A stretch of DNA of 64,000 nt from Chloroflexota bacterium (lineage in GTDB: Bacteria; Chloroflexota; FW602-bin22; JACPRP01): NCBI GenBank assembly GCA_016210495.1, contig JACQUC010000047.1, positions 1-64,000 of the forward strand. Reading direction: 5' to 3'. This document shows positions 57,132-64,000 of this stretch, one piece after another. Both the position numbers and the translations under genes were made by a program. Below the pieces are notes generated by a model that searched no databases, had not been told where the DNA came from, and saw only the letters and a program-made list of their open reading frames with translations. The first letter of the stretch is position 1, and every line of letters starts with the position of its first letter.

Positions 57132-57929
57132 ATGTCGGCTAACTTGCCTCAACTCGGCGTGCTGCTGTGGCCATCCATCCGGTCACTTGCCTACGCGTGC
57201 GTGTTTCGTGAATTGGATCTCTGGCCAAACGAAGTCATTTGGCTGGAGAACAGTATTGAAAACCTGCCTGGCCTTCGCCACGAGGCGATAAGGTTCCACT
57301 ACGAAGCGTTCTTCGACGTGAGCCAGGATCTACTCGAGCTCGTCCGGAAGAATGCCGTAGCGTTCCACCGCCCCGGCACCGCAGACATCAATTCTCCGCA
57401 GGTGCTCCACCTGATCTCCAGGTGCCAAACCGAGAACTTCGTCTTCACGGGCGGAGGGATCTTACGTCGCGAGTTGCTGGGGCTCGGCAAACGCTTCATT
57501 CACGTGCATCCAGGTATCATTCCAGAATATCGTGGGAGCACCTGTTTCTACTACAGCTTGCTCAAGGACTTCTCGCTGGGAACCACGGCCTTCTTTATGG
57601 GCGAACAGATCGACGCGGGCGATATAATGATACAGACGCGGTTCAGGCTAAACTATCTCATCCGCCCGGATCAGCCACTCTTCATGGACTATGTTTTGGA
57701 CCCTTACATCAGAGCTACTACGCTGAAGAGCGTCCTTAATAAGCTGGCTTCTTCCGAGAGCATTGCAACGTGGAGAGAGGATTGCGAGACGCCGTTCTGC
57801 TATGTTATGCATCCTCTCCTGAGACACCTGACGATCCATCGCATCAACCGAGAGTTCGATCCAAAACAACCGATTGGGATCTTCGAGATGGCAAACTCGG
57901 ACCGCAGGGGAACAGGGTGGCAAGTTTGA
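57132..57929 (+). CDS. Formyltransferase-fold protein (methionyl-tRNA/sugar N-formyltransferase-like)
   Basis: A 265-residue protein whose middle part, FVFTGGGILRRELLGLGKRF and IHVHPGIIPEYRGSTCFYYS, matches the catalytic core of formyltransferases (H-P-x-x-x-P-x-Y-R-G); GTTAFFMGEQIDAGDIMIQT follows as usual. The N-terminal third is atypical, and the N-x-H catalytic motif reads HVH. In this cluster it may formylate an amino sugar made by the DegT-type aminotransferase. Weak RBS at ATG 57132. Confidence 0.72.
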   Translation: MSANLPQLGVLLWPSIRSLAYACVFRELDLWPNEVIWLENSIENLPGLRHEAIRFHYEAFFDVSQDLLELVRKNAVAFHRPGTADINSPQVLHLISRCQTENFVFTGGGILRRELLGLGKRFIHVHPGIIPEYRGSTCFYYSLLKDFSLGTTAFFMGEQIDAGDIMIQTRFRLNYLIRPDQPLFMDYVLDPYIRATTLKSVLNKLASSESIATWREDCETPFCYVMHPLLRHLTIHRINREFDPKQPIGIFEMANSDRRGTGWQV

Positions 57930-58942
57930 CTGAGAGCACGATCGCGGATCAAGCCTTTTCCTATCTGGAGTTTGGCTCCATAGATCTGGCGGGATGCAAG
58001 AAGGAAGTCTGGGATTTCCGACTTGGGGACAAAGCGTATGATTGGTTGATGTGCGCCAGATACCTGAATGATATGCTTGGCTATATCAAGCTGGCGGAGG
58101 GACTAGGTCGGCTTGGTGAAACAGAGCTATGCAGTATCTACTCGCAGGAGATTCACCACCGCAATGATGCATCGGTGAACCTCGGCAAGCTGATAGCTTT
58201 GTGGTGTGCCGCTTCACCCCCGGCTGATGGGGAGCGGCCCGTTTTCTTTGCCGAGTTGGGCTCAACGCTCTTCGGCTGCATTGAGGGCTTGCTCTTCTGT
58301 GAACGGCTTCTATCGCACTACAGAGTGGACTGTCCCCGCCATTGTCTCGACGAGGTGCGATGGCTTGGGGTGGACATATCTGACATGTTCAACAGACTGG
58401 CAGGGCTATTACATCCTGGACACGACATACACACTATGACGCATTTCGACGATTTGCCACCCGAGCTAGGCGTGTTTTTCGCCAAGGGGGTGAGCTTGCT
58501 TTATGCCATCCGTGCGCCACAGCAGCTCTTTTCGCTAGTTGACCGGGCGCGCATCTGCATCTTCGATTATTCGTTTTCGATGAATGGCGACCAGGCGACT
58601 ACCATTGGCACGGGCAAGCACGTCCGTTACCTTGATTACTACACCTTCTCGGCGATGCTCGGCAACTCCAACAAGAAGGCTTTCGTTCGCAAGAACAAAT
58701 CGTATTACACGAAAGATACGAACCGGATCTTTGTCGACCTTGTCCTCGCCGAACAGCCGGTAGCACAGGCATACGTAGCACTGGACACGAGAATGCGTAC
58801 CGCTTTGCGGGAAAGATTCGAGGCAAGAGAGAGCGTCGGGGTCCTCCTCGACCTTGGTCCGAACGAGCAAGTGGAGTGGATTGCGCTGGAGCAGTTCGTA
58901 GATTCAATTCAATTGGCAAACTCTGGGGAGCGGCTGTCGTAG
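57917..58942 (+). CDS. Unrecognised 341-residue protein
   Basis: A soluble protein with features such as [59 protein letters not shown] and [15 protein letters not shown]. It is fairly rich in cysteine and aromatic residues and has no membrane segment. I cannot name a family. GTG at 57917 overlaps the formyltransferase-like stop, so it is translated with it. Lies just before the LicD-like transferase, so a role in synthesis or transfer of the phospho-substituent is conceivable but unproven. Confidence 0.65.
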   Translation: MASLTESTIADQAFSYLEFGSIDLAGCKKEVWDFRLGDKAYDWLMCARYLNDMLGYIKLAEGLGRLGETELCSIYSQEIHHRNDASVNLGKLIALWCAASPPADGERPVFFAELGSTLFGCIEGLLFCERLLSHYRVDCPRHCLDEVRWLGVDISDMFNRLAGLLHPGHDIHTMTHFDDLPPELGVFFAKGVSLLYAIRAPQQLFSLVDRARICIFDYSFSMNGDQATTIGTGKHVRYLDYYTFSAMLGNSNKKAFVRKNKSYYTKDTNRIFVDLVLAEQPVAQAYVALDTRMRTALRERFEARESVGVLLDLGPNEQVEWIALEQFVDSIQLANSGERLS

Positions 58943-58943
58943 A

Positions 58944-59822
58944 GTGACAAAGAAAGAGCATACAATCGAAGTCGACAAGAGCTCAATCGATAACGACTCG
59001 ACCTCTATGCTGAGAGAGATCAAAACCATCCTGGACCGGTATAACGTCACGTTCTGGCTTGACCAGGGAACGGTGTTGGGCGCCATAAGAGACGGGGGCT
59101 GGATTCCGTGGGACTGGGACATCGACCTCAGCGCCTGGAAATCAGAATGTCATCCGCGCCACAGAGTGTGGGAAGACATGAGGAGGGCAGGATATCTCGT
59201 GTTCTTTCTCAGGAAGTCACAGACCATAAGGTTGGAAAGAAAGGAACCGACAGTTGGATGCCGCCAGGTCGATATCCACCTCTATGACGTTAAGGACAGC
59301 ACCGCCATCGCTTATTTCTACAGCTTCAAGAGGAACACACTCCAATGGTGTTTGTTCAAAGCTCTGAATTTCATCACGTTGCTGTACGAGCTCAGAAACG
59401 GACCCACGCTGTCGTACAAGGCCATAGCTGAGCATCTGGTCCAGATTCCTAATGACACTGGCACCATCGTCGTGCCGAGCCCCGGCGCCGGAATGTCTCG
59501 ACTGGGCCTTGGAGTTGCCGAGGTGCTAGGCCGGCTTCTACCTAACACGTTACTTGTCTCCCTGCGCAATACTGTTTATCAGTTAAGGCTTGAGCTGTGC
59601 GCTATCTTGTTTACTGTTAGAACGCCGTGTAAATATTATCGGAATCTCCAGGAAATCGAAGTCTTGGGAGACCATTATATGATCCCAGCCCATGTGGAGG
59701 AATACCTGACATTCAAATACGGGCAAAACTGGCGAGTACCCCGCAAAGACTACAATTGGCAGGAAGAGGACGGTTCGTTGAAGTCTGACAGGCTCTCAGT
59801 TAGTGCGAGGAACGCGGGATAA
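58944..59822 (+). CDS. LicD/fukutin-family phosphotransferase-like protein
   Basis: A 292-residue protein with the LicD core: [20 protein letters not shown] and [12 protein letters not shown] (D-x-D metal site), then RQVDIHLYD. LicD enzymes move phosphocholine from CDP-choline onto glycans. Here no choline genes are present, while a cytidine-diphosphoramidate-type module is, so this may be the transferase for that group (inference). GTG start one base after the upstream stop. Confidence 0.83.
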   Translation: MTKKEHTIEVDKSSIDNDSTSMLREIKTILDRYNVTFWLDQGTVLGAIRDGGWIPWDWDIDLSAWKSECHPRHRVWEDMRRAGYLVFFLRKSQTIRLERKEPTVGCRQVDIHLYDVKDSTAIAYFYSFKRNTLQWCLFKALNFITLLYELRNGPTLSYKAIAEHLVQIPNDTGTIVVPSPGAGMSRLGLGVAEVLGRLLPNTLLVSLRNTVYQLRLELCAILFTVRTPCKYYRNLQEIEVLGDHYMIPAHVEEYLTFKYGQNWRVPRKDYNWQEEDGSLKSDRLSVSARNAG

Positions 59823-60733
59823 TGAGAGTTCTTGTCACCGGCGCGAACGGCTTTCTCGGTAGCTACCTTTGCAGCGCGATCTCCCAAGCAGACGGCAAAA
59901 ACGAAGTGCTTGCGGTCGTCCGCGGCGAACCTGGCGCACGACCTTCGGTACTGGCCCACCTGCCAAATCTCCGATCTTGCTATGCCGATCTGGCCCAGGG
60001 TCTGCACGTGGCCGAGCCAATCGACGTGATCGTCCATGCGGCTGGCCGTACGCCGGTGCCAGGAGTCGAGGTTACCGATTTCGTCCGCAATAACATCATC
60101 GCCACCCAGAACCTGGTTGAGTTTGCGGTTCGGAAACAGGTGAAAGTGTTCGTATACCTATCCGCACTCTCGGTGTACGGTCGGGTCGAGTCGATGGTTG
60201 TCGACGAAAGCACGCCTATGACAGATCCCACGCCCTACGGGATAACCAAATACATCGGCGAGTTACTACTGAAAGACAAGCAGGACGTCCTACGCTCCAT
60301 CGCCATCCGCCTGCCACTGGTTATGGGCATCGGCATGAGCACGGGATGGCTTTACGGAGCCTATGAGGCGTCCAAGCGAGGAGAAGCGATCAGGATCTAC
60401 AACGGCGACTCTCCTTACAATATGGTTCACGTCTCAGACGTCTGCGATCTAGTGTTGTCCAGCCTCAACAGTGACTTTCCCGGCCATTGCGCGTTCACGG
60501 TCGGCTGCGACAACCATATGTCCGTCAGAGAAATAGTCACAGCCATCACCCGCCACGTCGGATCAACATCGCCAATCATGGAAGAGTCCACCGCCACCAA
60601 AGGATTTCGCGTGTCCTCAGAAAAAGCCCGCCGGCTCCTCGCTTTCCGGCCGAAGGCAGCCAATGAGATACTCGATTTCTTCCTTGAAGAAGCAACTCTT
60701 GCGTCAGGAGCGATGACACCGTGCCAGAAATAA
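59822..60733 (+). CDS. NAD-dependent epimerase/dehydratase
   Basis: A 303-residue extended SDR: VLVTGANGFLGSYLCSAISQ, DVIVHAAGRTPVPGVEVTDF, VYLSALSVYGRVESM, catalytic TPYGITKYIGELLL and SIAIRLPLVMGIGM. Substrate unknown. ATG overlaps the LicD-like stop; its end overlaps the next gene by 13 bases. Confidence 0.85.
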   Translation: MRVLVTGANGFLGSYLCSAISQADGKNEVLAVVRGEPGARPSVLAHLPNLRSCYADLAQGLHVAEPIDVIVHAAGRTPVPGVEVTDFVRNNIIATQNLVEFAVRKQVKVFVYLSALSVYGRVESMVVDESTPMTDPTPYGITKYIGELLLKDKQDVLRSIAIRLPLVMGIGMSTGWLYGAYEASKRGEAIRIYNGDSPYNMVHVSDVCDLVLSSLNSDFPGHCAFTVGCDNHMSVREIVTAITRHVGSTSPIMEESTATKGFRVSSEKARRLLAFRPKAANEILDFFLEEATLASGAMTPCQK

Positions 60734-61380
60734 ACCTCTTGGACCTCTACCCTCGTTCCAAGCGCCCCATCGACGAGCGTGGCAGGCTGGTCACCGAAGA
60801 GCATCGCGCCATCGCGCGCCAGTTCGGCAAGGAGTACTTCGACGGCGACCGCCTGTACGGCTACGGCGGGTACCAATACCATCCGCGCTTCTGGCAGGCA
60901 ACCGTGAAGCGCTTCCGCGACCACTACGCGCTTGCCGACGACGCTCGTATACTCGATGTAGGCTGCGGCAAAGGCTTTATGCTTCACGACTTCAAAGGGT
61001 TGATGCCAGATGCCACTATCGCCGGCATCGACATTTCCGAGTATGCCATCGAGCGCGCGCTGGATACCGTCCGACCTTGTTTGCGCGTCGGCAACGCGGT
61101 TGAGCTTCCTTTCGAGGACGACTCCTTCGACCTCGTTATCTCCATCAACACCATCCACAACCTGCCACTGGAGCAGTGCAAGCGGGCGCTCCACGAGATT
61201 CAGCGCGTCTCTCGCGCGCACGCCTTCATCACGGTGGATGCGTGGCGAACGGAGGAAGAGCGCGAACGGCTAATGAAGTGGAACCTGACCGCGCTGACCT
61301 ATATGCACGTGGACGATTGGAAGAGCCTCTTCACCGAGGTCGGCTACACGGGCGACTACTATTGGTTCATTGCCGAGTGA
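60721..61380 (+). CDS. Class I SAM-dependent methyltransferase
   Basis: A 219-residue methyltransferase: ARILDVGCGKGFMLHDFKGL (motif I), IAGIDISEYAIERALDTVRP, VGNAVELPFEDDSFDLVISI and the UbiE-like HEIQRVSRAHAFITVDAWRT. The N-terminal FGKEYFDGDRLYGYGGYQYH is characteristic of a group found in polysaccharide loci. GTG start. Confidence 0.88.
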   Translation: MPEINLLDLYPRSKRPIDERGRLVTEEHRAIARQFGKEYFDGDRLYGYGGYQYHPRFWQATVKRFRDHYALADDARILDVGCGKGFMLHDFKGLMPDATIAGIDISEYAIERALDTVRPCLRVGNAVELPFEDDSFDLVISINTIHNLPLEQCKRALHEIQRVSRAHAFITVDAWRTEEERERLMKWNLTALTYMHVDDWKSLFTEVGYTGDYYWFIAE

Positions 61381-62426
61381 AAACTAAGGCCGCCGTTCTC
61401 TACCAGCCAGGCCAGCCTCTTTCCATCGAGGAGCTAGCCATCCCTGAGCTTTGCCCGGGGCAACTCTTGGTCGAGGTGGCGTTCAGCGGCCTCTGCCACA
61501 GCCAGCTACTGGAGGTGAACGGGAAGCGTGGCCCGGACCGTTTCCTCCCTCATACTCTCGGGCACGAGGGATCGGGCACGGTCGTGCAAATCGGCCCGGG
61601 CGTCACGAAGGTTAGCCCCGGCGACAGGGTCGTTCTGTCCTGGATCAAGGGCTCCGGCGCCGATGTGCCGTCCACCACCTATCAGAGCTCGCGCGTAACG
61701 GTCAATTCGGGTGCGCTAAGTACCTTTATGAGCCACACGGTCACGTGCGAAAACCGTGTCACCCCCATCCCTGACGCAATGCCGCTACGGGAGGCCGCTC
61801 TGCTTGGGTGCGCTATTCCGACCGGCGCAGGCATTGTGCTGAACACCGCGAAGGTTCAGCCCAACAGTTCGGTCGCGGTGTTTGGGGTCGGTGGCATCGG
61901 GCTCAGCGCCGTTCTTGCGGCCGACTTCGCCGGCGCCACAACGATTATCGCCGTGGACGTGTTCGATCACAAGCTGGAGCAGGCTCGAAGGGTCGGCGCC
62001 ACGCACCTGGTCAACACGCGCCGGGATGAGACCTTGGCGAAGCTTCGCGAGATCACCGGCGGATTTGGTGTCGACTACGCCATCGAGGCCGCTGGCCGCC
62101 GCGAGACGATGGAAACGGCGTTTAGGGCCGTGCGAGATGGCGGCGGACTGTGCGTGTTGGCCGGCAACCTGCCATCCGGACAGGTTATCGAGATCGACCC
62201 TTTCGACCTGATCAAAGGCAAAAGGATCGTCGGCACCTGGGGTGGAGAAACCAACCCAGACCGCGATATCCCGCTCTACGTCGACCTGTATCTCGCGGGA
62301 AGACTCAAGCTTGATTCGCTGATCACACATCAATACCATTTGGAAGCTATCAATAGCGCCTTGGAAGACCTGGAAGACGGCAACGTCGGGCGCGCGCTCA
62401 TCAGTATGGATGGTAAGGCGAAGTGA
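61377..62426 (+). CDS. Zinc-type alcohol dehydrogenase-like oxidoreductase
   Basis: A 349-residue MDR-family protein: catalytic zinc region FSGLCHSQLLEVNGKRG and LGHEGSGTVVQIGPGVTKVS, then Rossmann motif VAVFGVGGIGLSAVLAADFA and VDYAIEAAGRRETMETAF. The usual four-Cys structural zinc loop is absent (SGADVPSTTYQSSRV instead), as in some class III-like sugar-cluster dehydrogenases. GTG overlaps the methyltransferase stop (GTGA). Confidence 0.87.
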   Translation: MKTKAAVLYQPGQPLSIEELAIPELCPGQLLVEVAFSGLCHSQLLEVNGKRGPDRFLPHTLGHEGSGTVVQIGPGVTKVSPGDRVVLSWIKGSGADVPSTTYQSSRVTVNSGALSTFMSHTVTCENRVTPIPDAMPLREAALLGCAIPTGAGIVLNTAKVQPNSSVAVFGVGGIGLSAVLAADFAGATTIIAVDVFDHKLEQARRVGATHLVNTRRDETLAKLREITGGFGVDYAIEAAGRRETMETAFRAVRDGGGLCVLAGNLPSGQVIEIDPFDLIKGKRIVGTWGGETNPDRDIPLYVDLYLAGRLKLDSLITHQYHLEAINSALEDLEDGNVGRALISMDGKAK

Positions 62427-63403
62427 AAGACGTGCATCTACCCACGCTTAGCGTCACTATGAACTGTTACAACCACGCCAAGTACGTTGGCGAAGCCCTG
62501 GAAGCCATTCTCAGCCAGTCTTTCAGGCCTCTGGAGGTCATCGTGGTCGACGACGCATCGACCGACAATAGCGCCGCCATCATCGAGGACTTCGCCCGGC
62601 GAGACCCCGTAGTTCGCTTGCTACGGAACAAAGAGAACATGGGTCCGCCTGGCGCCAGAAAGCGGGCTTTGAAGAGTGCTTTGGGCGACTACATATTCAA
62701 CGCGGCGTCCGACGACAAAGTCCTTCCTGGCTTCTTCGAGAAGTCGATGGCAATGTTAGCGCAACACCCCGAGGCGGGGCTTTGCTTCTCAGACCCGGCC
62801 TGGCTAGACGATAGCACTGGTGCGGTCGATGCAACTCGACTGTACCTGAGCAGCGAACCCTGCTATTTCCCGCCCGGAGAACTCGTGGAACGACTGAGGC
62901 GGAGGCTGTTCATGATCGCTGGTCATACGGTCATTATGAAACGATCGCTCGTCGTCGAAGCTGGCGGCTCGGAGCTTCCGTGGATCCATCAAGGGTTGAG
63001 ATGGCACTCCGACTGGTTTTCCTGCCGCGTCGTCGCGTTTAGACACGGCGCGTGTTACGTGCCCGAGCCACTATCGTCCTGGCGAATGCTGCAAAATACC
63101 TATGGGACGTCAGCACGCAAGCAACCGTCACAGCAGCGGGAAGTGCTCTACCAAATGATGTCGTTGCTCAAATCACCTGCCTATCGTGACGTCCTACCTT
63201 TGTTCGAGCGCTCCAACGTGCTGGCAGGCCTCATAGAATGGCACGTTCCTACCGAAAAGGTTCGTCTTCTGTTTGGAAACCCGAAGCACTGGGACCACTT
63301 CTTGCCCTTGGCCTGGGTCCTTCTCCTGCGCCAGATGAAATCCCTGGTGTCGCAGGTGACCCCACTCAAACGATTGCGCCGGCGCGTGCTAGGCAGTGTT
63401 TGA
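62423..63403 (+). CDS. Family 2 glycosyltransferase
   Basis: A 326-residue GT2 enzyme: LSVTMNCYNHAKYVGEALEA, PLEVIVVDDASTDNSAAIIE, ALKSALGDYIFNAASDDKVL (DxD-like site) and WLDDSTGAV. Soluble with a basic C-terminus (PLKRLRRRVLGSV) that may bind the membrane. GTG overlaps the upstream stop. Confidence 0.9.
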   Translation: MKDVHLPTLSVTMNCYNHAKYVGEALEAILSQSFRPLEVIVVDDASTDNSAAIIEDFARRDPVVRLLRNKENMGPPGARKRALKSALGDYIFNAASDDKVLPGFFEKSMAMLAQHPEAGLCFSDPAWLDDSTGAVDATRLYLSSEPCYFPPGELVERLRRRLFMIAGHTVIMKRSLVVEAGGSELPWIHQGLRWHSDWFSCRVVAFRHGACYVPEPLSSWRMLQNTYGTSARKQPSQQREVLYQMMSLLKSPAYRDVLPLFERSNVLAGLIEWHVPTEKVRLLFGNPKHWDHFLPLAWVLLLRQMKSLVSQVTPLKRLRRRVLGSV

Positions 63404-63494
63404 GTCTCTTTTGATCGTCGCTGGGCGTGTGCGAAGTGTCGAGTGGCACTGCAAGCTTGCGTGCATAGCGGGAGATGGAAGGATGGTAACATAG

Positions 63495-64000
63495 GTGGCT
63501 GAAAACCGGCCTTCAAGGATTAAGAAAATCGTCCTGATTCAGCCCTCGTTTGGCTTCCCGCAGGAAGACGCGAAACCGGCCAGGGATCAGATGGTCTTCC
63601 CCTACGGGCTCGCTCACGTCGCCACTGCCCTATCGAACGCTGGCTACGAGGTCGAGGTCTTCGACATCTACGCCCACCAGTGGACACGAAGAGAGGTGCT
63701 GGCGAAGCTCCAGGACCTGCACTGCGACGTGATCGGCATCACCGCCATTTCCCCTCAATACGCTTACGTCAAGTGGCTGGCGGCCGAGTTGAAGAAGAGA
63801 AGCGACGCCAAGATCGTGCTCGGCGGCCTTCTCTCTACTTACAGCTATCACGTCGTGCTAGCTCACACGGCGGTCGACATCTGTGTGCTTGGAGAGGGAG
63901 AGATAACTGCCGTCGATCTGATGGAGAACCTGGATCATCCCGAGATGGTTCAGGGGCTCGCCTTCAAAGCGGACGGACAGATAACGACAACTCAGCAGCG
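63495..64000 (+). CDS. B12-binding-domain (probable radical SAM) protein, N-terminal part
   Basis: The first 168 residues are in the window: KIVLIQPSFGFPQ, QMVFPYGLAHVATALSNAGY, VEVFDIYAHQWTRREVLAKL, CDVIGITAISPQYAYVKWLA, AKIVLGGLLSTYSYHVV and DICVLGEGEITAVDLME. This is the cobalamin-binding-like domain that precedes the radical SAM domain in BchE/P-methylase-type enzymes; the radical SAM CxxxCxxC would lie to the right. GTG at 63495. Could be a C- or P-methyltransferase of the cluster. Confidence 0.82.
   Translation, partial: MAENRPSRIKKIVLIQPSFGFPQEDAKPARDQMVFPYGLAHVATALSNAGYEVEVFDIYAHQWTRREVLAKLQDLHCDVIGITAISPQYAYVKWLAAELKKRSDAKIVLGGLLSTYSYHVVLAHTAVDICVLGEGEITAVDLMENLDHPEMVQGLAFKADGQITTTQQ

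Noticed and set aside
1..64000. CRISPR arrays, tRNA or rRNA genes, complete insertion sequences
   Set aside because: Looked for regularly spaced direct repeats, tRNA T-loop signatures and transposase motifs on both strands by eye; none was found.

Overview
The window looks like a high-GC chromosomal segment from an uncultivated bacterium, most plausibly a member of Chloroflexota (moderate confidence). The grounds are the mix of families (ArsR-type mer regulators, a CopB-type ATPase, CbtAB under a B12 riboswitch, a very large ABC-exported polysaccharide cluster), good Shine-Dalgarno sites, frequent GTG/TTG starts and GTAGGGGCGGAC palindromes. No rRNA, tRNA, CRISPR array or transposase was seen.

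Bases 1-9.1 kb hold a split mercury-resistance locus, mostly on the minus strand. It has merA (running off the left edge) behind an ArsR-type regulator and lgt, then a glucoamylase / glucose dehydrogenase pair with a 6-phosphogluconate dehydrogenase fragment, then a second ArsR-led operon merB-merP-merT, and a divergent true MerR with a thioredoxin-like protein. The most striking observation is that merB, merP and merT are each interrupted by one in-frame TGA exactly where the mercury-binding or catalytic cysteine belongs: Cys159 of MerB, the first Cys of the MerP CxxC, and the second Cys of the MerT Cys pair. Each TGA is followed by C and by a nearby RNA hairpin; two of the hairpin loops begin GGUC, as in the E. 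coli fdhF SECIS. A fourth gene, at 21.9-22.5 kb, has the same arrangement in a UxxC motif (T-U-H-D-C). I read these as selenoproteins: a selenocysteine-based organomercurial/mercury detoxification operon. No sel genes lie in the window, so that part remains to be checked.

Bases 8.4-19.5 kb form a metal-resistance island: a MerR-type regulator with a 27-residue CxCxC peptide, a soft-metal ATPase pseudogene and a histidine-kinase pseudogene (both with large internal deletions) around a CmtR-like regulator, a CopB-type ATPase, and a long minus-strand operon (BNR-repeat protein, ICMT-like methyltransferase, BlaI, M56 peptidase, small membrane proteins, CcdA-like protein) whose promoter carries BlaI-type half-sites. 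Bases 19.6-21.7 kb hold a DUF5676 protein and a cobalamin riboswitch with terminator in front of cbtB-cbtA.

Bases 22.6-64 kb are one plus-strand surface-polysaccharide cluster. It has a small HTH protein, an HlyD-like lipoprotein, a WecA-like initiating transferase, a PglF/CapD-like dehydratase, a Wzz/BY-kinase, small membrane proteins with a carbamoyltransferase, a Wzm/Wzt ABC exporter, NDP-sugar epimerases, heptose-type enzymes, a TPP-dependent E1 alpha/beta pair, a CDP-glucose/C-methyl sugar branch, an aminotransferase, methyltransferases, glycosyltransferases and a B12-binding radical-SAM protein at the right edge. Inside it (51.3-59.8 kb) a cytidylyltransferase-glutamine kinase fusion, a class I amidase, a second cytidylyltransferase and a LicD-like transferase together resemble the Campylobacter Cj1416-Cj1418 route to cytidine diphosphoramidate, suggesting phosphoramidate decoration of the polysaccharide. 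Toxin-antitoxin genes or remnants are embedded at 40.4 and 56.7 kb.
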